This document shows, piece after piece, positions 1 to 5,830 of a stretch of DNA of 14,017 nucleotides. Position 1 is the stretch's first letter, and every line of letters begins with the position of its first letter. This DNA is from Microbacteriaceae bacterium. GTDB taxonomy: Bacteria > Actinomycetota > Actinomycetes > Actinomycetales > Microbacteriaceae. Both the position numbers and the translations under genes were made by a program. The stretch spans positions 1-14,017 of the forward strand of contig CANFKN010000015.1 of the NCBI GenBank assembly GCA_947447385.1. The letters are read 5' to 3'. A model generated the notes under the pieces. The model worked only from the letters and a program-made list of their open reading frames with translations, had not been told where the DNA came from and made no database searches.

Positions 1-834
1 AAGAACACCAAGACCCGCTTGGCTCTGCTTCTTTCGGGGCCAGTGATTTGGCTAGGGCTCGTCTATATCGCAGCTCTGCTGATGCTTTTGATAACGGCGT
101 TCTGGACAATCGACGAGTTCACGGGCAACACAAAAGTTGCCCTGAACTTCGACAACGTCTTATCGCTTTTTACAGACTCGCTTTACAGCACAGTAACGAT
201 TCGCACCATCGGCATTGCTCTTGCCGTCACAGTCATTGACGTCTTGCTCGCACTGCCGATCGCATTCTTCATGTCAAAAGTTGCCGGGCCCAACCTTGGG
301 CGCATTCTAGCAATTTCGGTTTTATTGCCGCTCTGGGCAAGCTACCTCGTCAAAGCTTATGCTTGGCGCTCGGTGCTCTCTGACAAGGGCGCTCTGCAGT
401 GGCTGCTTCAGCCATTTGGGTTAGACACGCCTGGATACTCACTTTTTGGCGCTGCAATGACACTGGGATACATGTGGCTCCCCTATGTGATTTTGCCAAT
501 CTATGGCGGTTTAGAAAAACTGCCAGCGAACCTGCTCGAAGCATCGAGCGATTTAGGCGCAAACACCTTCACCACAATTAGGCGTGTGGCATTGCCACTT
601 GTGATGCCGAGCATCATCGCCGGTTCAATCTTTGCTTTCTCGCTAACACTCGGTGACTACATCACCATCAACATTGTTGGTGGCGCTAACCAGATGCTCG
701 GCAACCTGATTTATACCAACGTTGGAACCGCCAACAACCTACCAATGGCGGCAGCCCTTGCACTCGTGCCCATCGCGATCATGTTTGTTTATCTCGCCGC
801 GGTAAAACGCACGGGAGCTCTGAATAACCTCTAA
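1..834 (+). CDS. potB: Spermidine/putrescine-type ABC transporter permease (PotB-like), 5'-truncated by window
   Basis: Inner-membrane permease subunit of a polyamine-type ABC importer. The frame is open from base 1 (KNTKTR before the leucine at 19), so the true start lies upstream of the window; the TTG at 19 is probably an internal codon. 277 residues are visible, close to the family's usual length, so only a few N-terminal residues are missing. Hydrophobic segments run from the N-terminus (LALLLSGPVIWLGL) to near the end. The EAA loop that docks on the ATPase is visible at about residues 179-209 of the visible part (LLEASSDLGANTFTTIRRVALP; the conserved glycine is in DLGAN). The stop TAA shares one base with the ATG of the next permease (TAATG), so the two are translationally coupled. 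PotA/PotD partners probably lie upstream, which I cannot see. Polyamine specificity is family inference; related importers for other small cations or organic acids cannot be excluded. Confidence 0.85.
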   Translation, partial: KNTKTRLALLLSGPVIWLGLVYIAALLMLLITAFWTIDEFTGNTKVALNFDNVLSLFTDSLYSTVTIRTIGIALAVTVIDVLLALPIAFFMSKVAGPNLGRILAISVLLPLWASYLVKAYAWRSVLSDKGALQWLLQPFGLDTPGYSLFGAAMTLGYMWLPYVILPIYGGLEKLPANLLEASSDLGANTFTTIRRVALPLVMPSIIAGSIFAFSLTLGDYITINIVGGANQMLGNLIYTNVGTANNLPMAAALALVPIAIMFVYLAAVKRTGALNNL

Positions 835-1628
835 TGCGCATAGGTAAGGCATCCAAGGTAATTTTGGGAGCGATTTCGGCTCTAGTTTTGGCGATCGTTT
901 ATTTGCCACTATTTATTGTCTTCATCAACTCATTCAACACCTCGATGAACATGCAGTGGCCACCCCCAGGTTTCACGCTCGAGTGGTGGCAAAAAGCTTT
1001 TGGTTCAAGTGGTCTAATCGCTGCCCTCACGACCAGCGTGGTTATTGCGCTTTGCGCCGCGATTATTGCATTAGTGCTCGGCACTGCCCTGGCTCTGGCG
1101 CTTTCACGCTATAAGTTCTTTGGCAAAGAGTCGATCGGCCTAATGGTTATTCTGCCGATTGCTCTGCCAGGCATCGTGACGGGTTTAGCTCTGAACAACG
1201 CATTCAGAACAGTGCTTGGAATGCAGTTGAGCATGGCAACAGTCATCATCGCTCACGCTACATTCTGCATCGTGACCGTGTATAACAACGTGCTAGCTCG
1301 ACTTGCTCGCACCAATCGAAACCTCGAAGATGCCTCAGCAGACCTCGGCGCTGGAGTGTTGACTACGTTCATGCGAGTGACGCTGCCTCAAATTGGCGCT
1401 GCTCTCTTGGCAGGAGGGCTGTTGGCTTTTGCCTTGAGCTTTGACGAAATCATCGTCACAACCTTCACGGCTGGCGCCGGCGTCGAAACGCTGCCGATCT
1501 GGATCATGAACAACATGTTCAGACCAGGCAAGGCTCCCGTGGTCAACGTTGTTGCTGTGACAACTGTGCTGATCTCAGTCGTACCGCTGTATTTTGCCCA
1601 ACGTTTGACGCGCGAAGACAGCAAATAA
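834..1628 (+). CDS. potC: Spermidine/putrescine-type ABC transporter permease (PotC-like)
   Basis: Second membrane subunit of the polyamine-type importer, 264 residues, normal for PotC/PotI. Membrane segments are visible at about residues 8-31, 64-90, 101-122, 131-153, 187-209 and 236-256. The EAA loop covers about 163-194 (NLEDASADLGAG, then LPQIGAALLAG). It is followed by LSFDEIIVTTF at about 201-211, a block typical of PotC proteins, and by a LPIWI segment. The ATG at 834 overlaps the preceding stop by one base (TAATG), typical of reinitiation coupling, and no separate ribosome site is needed. It is the last gene of its operon: after the stop come a 15-bp tandem repeat and a convergent gene. 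No T-tract terminator is visible after it. The substrate is inferred from family resemblance, not proven. Confidence 0.88.
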   Translation: MRIGKASKVILGAISALVLAIVYLPLFIVFINSFNTSMNMQWPPPGFTLEWWQKAFGSSGLIAALTTSVVIALCAAIIALVLGTALALALSRYKFFGKESIGLMVILPIALPGIVTGLALNNAFRTVLGMQLSMATVIIAHATFCIVTVYNNVLARLARTNRNLEDASADLGAGVLTTFMRVTLPQIGAALLAGGLLAFALSFDEIIVTTFTAGAGVETLPIWIMNNMFRPGKAPVVNVVAVTTVLISVVPLYFAQRLTREDSK

Positions 1629-1635
1629 GTCGGGT

Positions 1636-1710
1636 CAGGCCTTGCGTTGCCAGGCCTTGCGTTGCCAGGCCCTGCGTTGCCAGGCCCTGCGTTGCCAGGC
1701 CCTCAGTTGC
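1636..1710. repeat. Five-copy 15-bp direct tandem repeat
   Basis: Five head-to-tail units of 15 bp. Units 1-2 (1636-1650, 1651-1665) are CAGGCCTTGCGTTGC. Units 3-4 (1666-1680, 1681-1695) are identical to each other with CAGGCCC in place of CAGGCCT. Unit 5 (1696-1710) has CAGTTGC instead of GCGTTGC at its end. The array fills most of the space between the potC stop and the convergent yjdM-like stop. Each unit holds a GGCC core (AGGCCT, a perfect palindrome, in units 1-2), so neighbouring units could pair as 5-6-bp RNA stems with 9-nt loops on either strand. No function is shown; a role in 3'-end formation is only a guess. Confidence 0.95.
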
Positions 1711-1716
1711 AGAACT

Positions 1717-2073
1717 CTACAAAACTTTCTTAACAACGCTTGATTTGAGCATCATCGGCCCGAAACCATCGACCTTGGCATCGATGTCGTGACCGTCGGC
1801 GCCGTTAACAAGACGGATGTTGCGCACTTTGGTACCAACTTTTATGGCCGTTGAGCTTCCTTTGACCCTGAGGTCTTTTGCGATCGTGACGGTGTCGCCA
1901 TCAGCTAAGACATTGCCAACCGAATCTTTCACGATGCGGGGTGTGTCGCCGAAGGCATCCGAGTCGATTTGAACCGCCCATTCGTGCGCGCATTCTGGGC
2001 ACACCAAAAGGTCACCCATTTCATAGGTGTATTCGCAGGAGCACAGAGGGCAAGCAGGCAAGGTTTCAGGCAT
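1717..2073 (-). CDS. yjdM: YjdM/PhnA-family zinc-ribbon protein
   Basis: A 118-residue cytosolic protein of the family long annotated as 'alkylphosphonate utilization protein PhnA' and now usually YjdM. The N-terminal zinc ribbon has two CxxC pairs, C8/C11 (CPLC) and C25/C28 (CPEC), about 14 residues apart. The rest (about residues 47-118) is the family's small beta-rich C-terminal domain, beginning RIVKDSVGNVLADGDTVT and ending in lysine/valine-rich sequence. Length matches the family. The biochemical role is not settled; despite the old name, no phosphonate genes are nearby. The ATG at 2073 has no Shine-Dalgarno sequence, but a TAGGCT box sits exactly 6 nt upstream, so the mRNA is probably leaderless. 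The gene converges on potC across the tandem repeat and diverges from the peptide-binding-protein gene. Confidence 0.9.
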   Translation of the reverse strand: MPETLPACPLCSCEYTYEMGDLLVCPECAHEWAVQIDSDAFGDTPRIVKDSVGNVLADGDTVTIAKDLRVKGSSTAIKVGTKVRNIRLVNGADGHDIDAKVDGFGPMMLKSSVVKKVL

Positions 2074-2079
2074 AGCTAA

Positions 2080-2085
2080 AGCCTA
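2080..2085 (-). promoter_or_regulatory. Candidate -10 box of leaderless yjdM-like mRNA
   Basis: Read on the minus strand the box is TAGGCT, followed by 6 nt (TTAGCT) and the ATG at 2073. This fits the actinobacterial TAnnnT -10 element placed so that transcription begins at the A of the start codon. No convincing -35 hexamer is seen, which is common for such promoters. Confidence 0.6.
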
Positions 2086-2190
2086 GCGATTGCAAAGTTT
2101 TGAGCGTTGAGAAAGATAACGAAAAGGTCACAACTAAGCGAAAGTAGATGAATTTATTAACTAGGGGTGAACAAATGCTCGTAGTGTGGA

Positions 2191-2234
2191 GTTACTTTAT
2201 TAGCGTTATTGTGAGCAATGCCGCTCGCAGTAAC
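2191..2234 (+). promoter_or_regulatory. Possible stem-loop in the leader of the peptide-binding-protein mRNA
   Basis: GTTACT (2191-2196) can pair with AGTAAC (2229-2234). Inside it AGCG (2202-2205) pairs with CGCT (2222-2225), and ATT pairs with AAT around a GTGAGC loop, with small internal loops between stems. The structure ends 14 nt before the Shine-Dalgarno site, so it could protect the 5' end or tune translation if transcription starts upstream of 2191. Pairing is seen by eye; its stability was not computed, and it does not match a riboswitch that I recognise. Confidence 0.3.
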
Positions 2235-2248
2235 TTACTTGCCCAAAC

Positions 2249-2255
2249 AAGGAGA
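2249..2255 (+). promoter_or_regulatory. Ribosome binding site of the peptide-binding-protein gene
   Basis: AAGGAGA lies 5 nt before the ATG at 2261. This is a near-perfect Shine-Dalgarno sequence and fixes the start codon. It contrasts with the leaderless-looking genes elsewhere in the window. Confidence 0.85.
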
Positions 2256-2260
2256 AACAC

Positions 2261-4138
2261 ATGAAAGCACCTCGCTTAGTGCGAATGCTTGGTTTCGTTG
2301 CTGCTACAGCTCTGACCACCACTGGTCTGGCTGCCGTAGCTATGGCACCTGCAGATGCAGCGACCAAATCGACTGTAACCATTCTTTCGACAGCTCCAAT
2401 CACGTCACTCAACTCGAGCACCACAGATGGCAACACTGCTTATAACGCGCAGGTTGCCTACATGACTGGCGCCGGTTTCAGTTACTACGACGACAACCCG
2501 ACCCTGATCATGAACACCACCTTCGGAACCATGAAGGTGACCAAGAACACGGCCAAAGACTTCAGAATCACTTACACCATCAAAAAGGGTCGTGTCTGGT
2601 CAGATGGCACTCCGATTGACGCTGTTGACCTGTTGCTCTCACACGTAACTGCGAGCAACGCCTATTCAATCGCTGCAAAACTTGGTGACCCATCAAAGGG
2701 AACCCCAGCGTTTGACAGCGTTGGCTATGGAGGAGCTTATGCAGACCACGTTGTTGGCAATCCAACGCTAAGTCCAGACCACTTGTCACTAACCATCAAG
2801 TTCGACCACCCAATGCCTGACTGGCAGCTATTGGCCCCTGGCCCATCACCGGTTCACGCTCTTGAGATGCTAGCCGATGGCAAGACAAAGCTTGGAACAG
2901 CCGCAGCAAACAAGGCTGCTAAGGCCAAGTTCTTGAGCGACTTTAAGACCAAGAACACTACTCGCCTTCAGAAGATGGCGGCCAAGTGGAACAGCGCCTA
3001 CAACCTAGGCAACATCAGCTCGAGCACAAACCCATTGCTGCTAATCAGCAACGGTGGTTTTATCGTGTCAAAGGCTACTGATGGCGTTTCGATGACTTTG
3101 GTTCGCAACCCTAAGTACAACTCAGGCCCGAAGTTGGCAACCACCAACCCAGTCAAGACAGTTGTGTTCAAGGTAATCGAAGACAACACCGCTGCTGTTC
3201 AAGCGCTTCGCAACGGTGACATCGATGTCTATTACAACACTTTGCCAACTGGCGACGACAAGGTTGCGCTTACTGGAATCGGTGCGGCAAAAGTCAAGGT
3301 AACAACTAAGGTTGCTGGTGGTTACTCGCACCTTGACCTTCGCGTCGACGCTCCTAACGGCGGAACCGACACATACACTGGCCCATTTGCTGGTAACAGC
3401 CAAAAGGCAAAAGACCTACGTCACGCGTTCTTGCTAGCCTTGCCACGTGAGCAGATGGTCACTACCTTGATCAAGCCAGTTATGACATCGGCCAAGACAA
3501 TGGACACTCAGTTTGCCTTCACCGGCAGCGCCGAGTACAACACCATTACTAAGGCTTCAGGCGTTGCTGAATACAGCGCAGGAACCCAGGCAGCACGCAC
3601 TCTTCGTGCGCTAAACCTAGTAAAGAAGTACTACTCGAGCGCATCAGCTGACAACAGCCGCGTAACAGTGCACTTGGCTCACGCTGACAGCCAGACTCGC
3701 CGTAACATCACTGCGCTGATTATTGCTGAAGAGAAGAAGGCCGGCATCGAAGTTGTTGAATACAACGCTGACGACTTCTTTGGTAATAATGACAACGAAA
3801 AAGTTGCTTATGACGTAACCATGTATGGTTTCGGCCTAAACAGCATCAGCCAGGGTAACGGTACTGAGACATACAAGACTGACGGCTCAAGCAACGTATG
3901 GGGTTGGAGCGACTCAGCAGTTGACTCACTTGCAGCTAGCCTGCAGGGTGACTACCTAACCACAGCACAGATCACTGCGAAGCGTATTGCAATCGACAAG
4001 ATTGTTCACGACAAGTACTGGGGTCTACCTCTCTACCAGAACCCAACAATCACCGCTAGCGTGACTGCTTTGAAGAACATCAAGCCAGCCCCTATCGGCG
4101 CAAACACTGTTTGGAACTACTGGCAGTGGCACTACTAA
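2261..4138 (+). CDS. Family 5 ABC transporter substrate-binding protein (oligopeptide/dipeptide type)
   Basis: Secreted solute-binding protein of a peptide-type importer, 625 residues, a little longer than DppA/OppA. A Sec signal peptide is clear: basic start (MKAPRLVR), hydrophobic core at about 9-28, and an AxA cleavage site (ADA, cut after about residue 33). The mature part has the SBP_bac_5 hallmark VWSDGTPIDAVDLL near residue 112, the RNGDIDVYY segment, and a late PLYQNPTITA block. The protein contains no cysteine at all, so there is no lipobox, which is unusual for a Gram-positive binding protein. Other retention, for example binding to the permeases, is possible but unseen. It begins the peptide importer locus and is followed by a strong terminator, which should make it the most abundant component. 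Peptide as substrate is family inference; family 5 proteins also bind nickel, haem or sugars. Confidence 0.9.
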   Translation: MKAPRLVRMLGFVAATALTTTGLAAVAMAPADAATKSTVTILSTAPITSLNSSTTDGNTAYNAQVAYMTGAGFSYYDDNPTLIMNTTFGTMKVTKNTAKDFRITYTIKKGRVWSDGTPIDAVDLLLSHVTASNAYSIAAKLGDPSKGTPAFDSVGYGGAYADHVVGNPTLSPDHLSLTIKFDHPMPDWQLLAPGPSPVHALEMLADGKTKLGTAAANKAAKAKFLSDFKTKNTTRLQKMAAKWNSAYNLGNISSSTNPLLLISNGGFIVSKATDGVSMTLVRNPKYNSGPKLATTNPVKTVVFKVIEDNTAAVQALRNGDIDVYYNTLPTGDDKVALTGIGAAKVKVTTKVAGGYSHLDLRVDAPNGGTDTYTGPFAGNSQKAKDLRHAFLLALPREQMVTTLIKPVMTSAKTMDTQFAFTGSAEYNTITKASGVAEYSAGTQAARTLRALNLVKKYYSSASADNSRVTVHLAHADSQTRRNITALIIAEEKKAGIEVVEYNADDFFGNNDNEKVAYDVTMYGFGLNSISQGNGTETYKTDGSSNVWGWSDSAVDSLAASLQGDYLTTAQITAKRIAIDKIVHDKYWGLPLYQNPTITASVTALKNIKPAPIGANTVWNYWQWHY

Positions 4139-4151
4139 AACTTCGGTTTTA
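4136..4151 (+). other. Small hairpin with TTCG loop over the stop codon
   Basis: TAAAAC (4136-4141) and GTTTTA (4146-4151) form a 6-bp stem closed as C(TTCG)G, the exceptionally stable tetraloop form. The stop codon of the binding-protein gene (4136-4138) is the base of the stem. No T-tract follows, so it is not itself a terminator. It may act as a 3' stabiliser together with the larger hairpin downstream. Confidence 0.5.
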
Positions 4152-4165
4152 GCAAACTAACTGAG

Positions 4166-4202
4166 GTCGGGGTATTCGGTTCGCCGAATACCCCGACTTT
4201 TT
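4166..4202 (+). terminator. Strong intrinsic terminator after the binding-protein gene
   Basis: A perfect 14-bp stem, GTCGGGGTATTCGG (4166-4179) with its exact complement (4184-4197), around a TTCG loop (4180-4183), is followed at once by five Ts (4198-4202). It lies 27 nt after the stop and separates the binding-protein gene from the permease genes of the same importer. Partial read-through would give more binding protein than permease. It is the only clear intrinsic terminator in the window. Confidence 0.93.
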
Positions 4203-4217
4203 AGAACGAGAAACACT

Positions 4218-4223
4218 TAGAAT
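4218..4223 (+). promoter_or_regulatory. Candidate -10 box upstream of dppB-like gene
   Basis: TAGAAT matches the TAnnnT consensus and lies just after the terminator, where a second promoter would be expected for the permease genes. The predicted start of transcription is near 4230, a few bases before the mini-ORF ATG at 4234. No good -35 is visible. Confidence 0.35.
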
Positions 4224-4233
4224 TTCTGCACCA

Positions 4234-4272
4234 ATGAGTGCAATAAGCAGCAACGTTGCTGCGGCGAGGTAG
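4234..4272 (+). CDS. Possible 12-codon leader ORF (uORF) ahead of dppB-like gene
   Basis: ATG at 4234 opens a 12-residue frame, MSAISSNVAAAR, ending at TAG 4270-4272. The stop overlaps the end of the GAGGT ribosome site of the dppB-like gene and lies 5 nt before its TTG start, a layout suited to translational coupling. It has no ribosome site of its own and would be nearly leaderless from the candidate promoter. It spans the 16-bp palindrome. The frame is short enough to be chance. Confidence 0.25.
   Translation: MSAISSNVAAAR
4247..4262. promoter_or_regulatory. Perfect 16-bp palindrome, possible LacI-family operator
   Basis: GCAGCAACGTTGCTGC is its own reverse complement and lies between the candidate promoter and the ribosome site of the dppB-like gene. 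The central AACGTT with CG at the dyad resembles operators of LacI/PurR-family repressors. At this position (about +17 to +32) a bound protein would block elongation or initiation. As RNA it could form a 6-bp hairpin with an ACGU loop 3 nt before GAGGT. No regulator gene is nearby, so the identity of any binding protein is unknown. Confidence 0.45.
4266..4270 (+). promoter_or_regulatory. Ribosome binding site deciding a TTG start
   Basis: GAGGT lies 7 nt before TTG at 4278. It supports this TTG rather than the internal ATGs near 4308, and the resulting N-terminus (MFAYITRRLG) is the usual one for DppB-type permeases. Confidence 0.7.
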
Positions 4273-4277
4273 ATATT

Positions 4278-5825
4278 TTGTTTGCATACATCACACGCAG
4301 ACTTGGCATGATGCTTTTGATCGTTTTTGGCGCTAGTTTCATGGCCTACAACTTAGAAGCATTCAGCTCAAACCCGCTTTCAATATTCGGTGAGAGCACA
4401 GCCAAAAACAAGCATTATCTGATGCAACAGATGATTCACCGTCTACACCTCGACGTTCCCCCGCCGATTCGTTACTTCATGTGGCTGCGCGGTGTGGTAT
4501 CTGGTCTATGGGGCCAGCTAAATCTAGGAATGACACGCGATCACATGCCGGTTCTCGATGTGATCGGGAACGCTATTCCAACAACTTTCAGACTTGTGAT
4601 TGCTTCAACCATTTTGGCAATCGTTCTAGGCATCACCATCGGCATGATCACAGCAATTCGCCAGTACAGCCGCTTCGACTATGTGATGACCTTCATTTCG
4701 TTCCTACTATTCTCATTGCCGATTTTTTGGGTAGCTGTGCTACTAAAGGAATACCTCGCCATCGGCTTCAACGATTTCTTGATGCAACCTGAAATATCCT
4801 TAGAAGTAACCCTCATAACCGCGGCTATTTGCGGTTTCATAATGGGCGGCATAACCGGTGGATCTCGAAGACGCGTACTCAGCGTCTTCGGCGGCGTCAC
4901 CGTGGGAGTAGCGCTTTTGCTTTCATATCTCAGCGCGACGCACTGGTTCGTGCACCCTGGGCTAGGAATTATTGGCGTCGGCTTTTTGGCATTGGTCTCG
5001 GCAGTGATAGTTACTCAGATTTCAACTGGCCTTGAGAACAGAAAGTCGCTGAGCGCAGCAATCATTGCTGCTGCCATAGTTATCGTTGGCTACTACCCAC
5101 TCCAGCTATTGATGAAGGCAAATGCCAGCGCTCTAAACGTTCTACTGGTCTTCGTGATCACTATCTCATTGGCCGCTGTTGCAGGCTACTTCGTGCAGAA
5201 TATTGACCGTCGCCAAAACATTCGCACTGCGGTGTTGACAGCGTTGCTTGGCACCCTGCCGCTGATTCTCGACAGGTACATGCGTGAATTTGGACGCTAT
5301 TTTAGCTCTGATGCCGTAAACAAGCGCCCGGTGCCAACACTCGGCCAGGCAAACGACTTGCTCAATGAGAAGCAGCTTTCAAACTTCTGGATCACCGGCC
5401 TTGATGCAACAATGCACCTGATTTTGCCTACGTTAGCTCTAACTCTGATTTCGTTTGCTGGTTATGTTCGTTTTTCTCGCGGTAGCCTGCTAGAAGTTCT
5501 GAACATGGATTACATTCGCACCGCACGAGCCAAGGGGCTAACTGAGCGCACCGTTATCGTTCGTCACGCAATGCGAAATGCCATGCTGCCACTTACTACC
5601 ATTTTGGTGAATGACTTCGCCGGTGTTATTGGTGGCGCAATCATCACCGAGCGTGTGTTCGGATGGAAAGGTATGGGAATGCTTTTCAACCAATCCCTGA
5701 CCTCCTATGACTTGAACCTATTCATGGGTGTTTTCATGATCTCAGCGGTCCTCACAGTCTTGGCCAACCTCGTTGCCGACCTGCTGTTTGGCGTCGTTGA
5801 CCCTCGAATTCGAATCAGAAAGTAA
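4278..5825 (+). CDS. dppB: DppB-like peptide ABC transporter permease with large extra membrane block
   Basis: Inner-membrane permease of the peptide importer. At 515 residues it is far longer than typical DppB/OppB (about 305-340). The N-terminal part (1-170) has the family start MFAYITRRLG, a first helix, an external loop, and helices at about 104-126 and 136-162. The C-terminal part (about 369-515) has the normal remaining helices and the EAA loop at 411-441 (DYIRTARAKGLTERT), ending in the family signature LLFGVVDPRIR. Between them, about 172-368 is an insertion with roughly six hydrophobic segments (near 175-192, 203-219, 228-247, 261-279, 286-306 and 316-331) and a soluble tail. The insertion is in frame with matching codon use, so it is not an assembly or frameshift artefact. 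A TTG start is chosen on the GAGGT site. The stop is 5 nt before the next permease. Confidence 0.9.
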   Translation: MFAYITRRLGMMLLIVFGASFMAYNLEAFSSNPLSIFGESTAKNKHYLMQQMIHRLHLDVPPPIRYFMWLRGVVSGLWGQLNLGMTRDHMPVLDVIGNAIPTTFRLVIASTILAIVLGITIGMITAIRQYSRFDYVMTFISFLLFSLPIFWVAVLLKEYLAIGFNDFLMQPEISLEVTLITAAICGFIMGGITGGSRRRVLSVFGGVTVGVALLLSYLSATHWFVHPGLGIIGVGFLALVSAVIVTQISTGLENRKSLSAAIIAAAIVIVGYYPLQLLMKANASALNVLLVFVITISLAAVAGYFVQNIDRRQNIRTAVLTALLGTLPLILDRYMREFGRYFSSDAVNKRPVPTLGQANDLLNEKQLSNFWITGLDATMHLILPTLALTLISFAGYVRFSRGSLLEVLNMDYIRTARAKGLTERTVIVRHAMRNAMLPLTTILVNDFAGVIGGAIITERVFGWKGMGMLFNQSLTSYDLNLFMGVFMISAVLTVLANLVADLLFGVVDPRIRIRK

Positions 5826-5830
5826 AGCCA

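Noticed and set aside
19..21. TTG at 19 as the true start of the potB-like gene
   Set aside because: The frame is open to base 1 with a basic KNTKTR stretch typical of a cytosolic N-terminus before the first helix, and no ribosome site can be seen; the start is most likely upstream of the window.
716..725. CCAACGTTGG palindrome inside the potB-like gene as a second operator
   Set aside because: It is only 10 bp, lies within codons, and AACGTT recurs in coding sequence here, so it is expected by chance.
1636..1710. CRISPR array
   Set aside because: The 15-bp units are directly adjacent with no spacers, so it is a simple tandem repeat.
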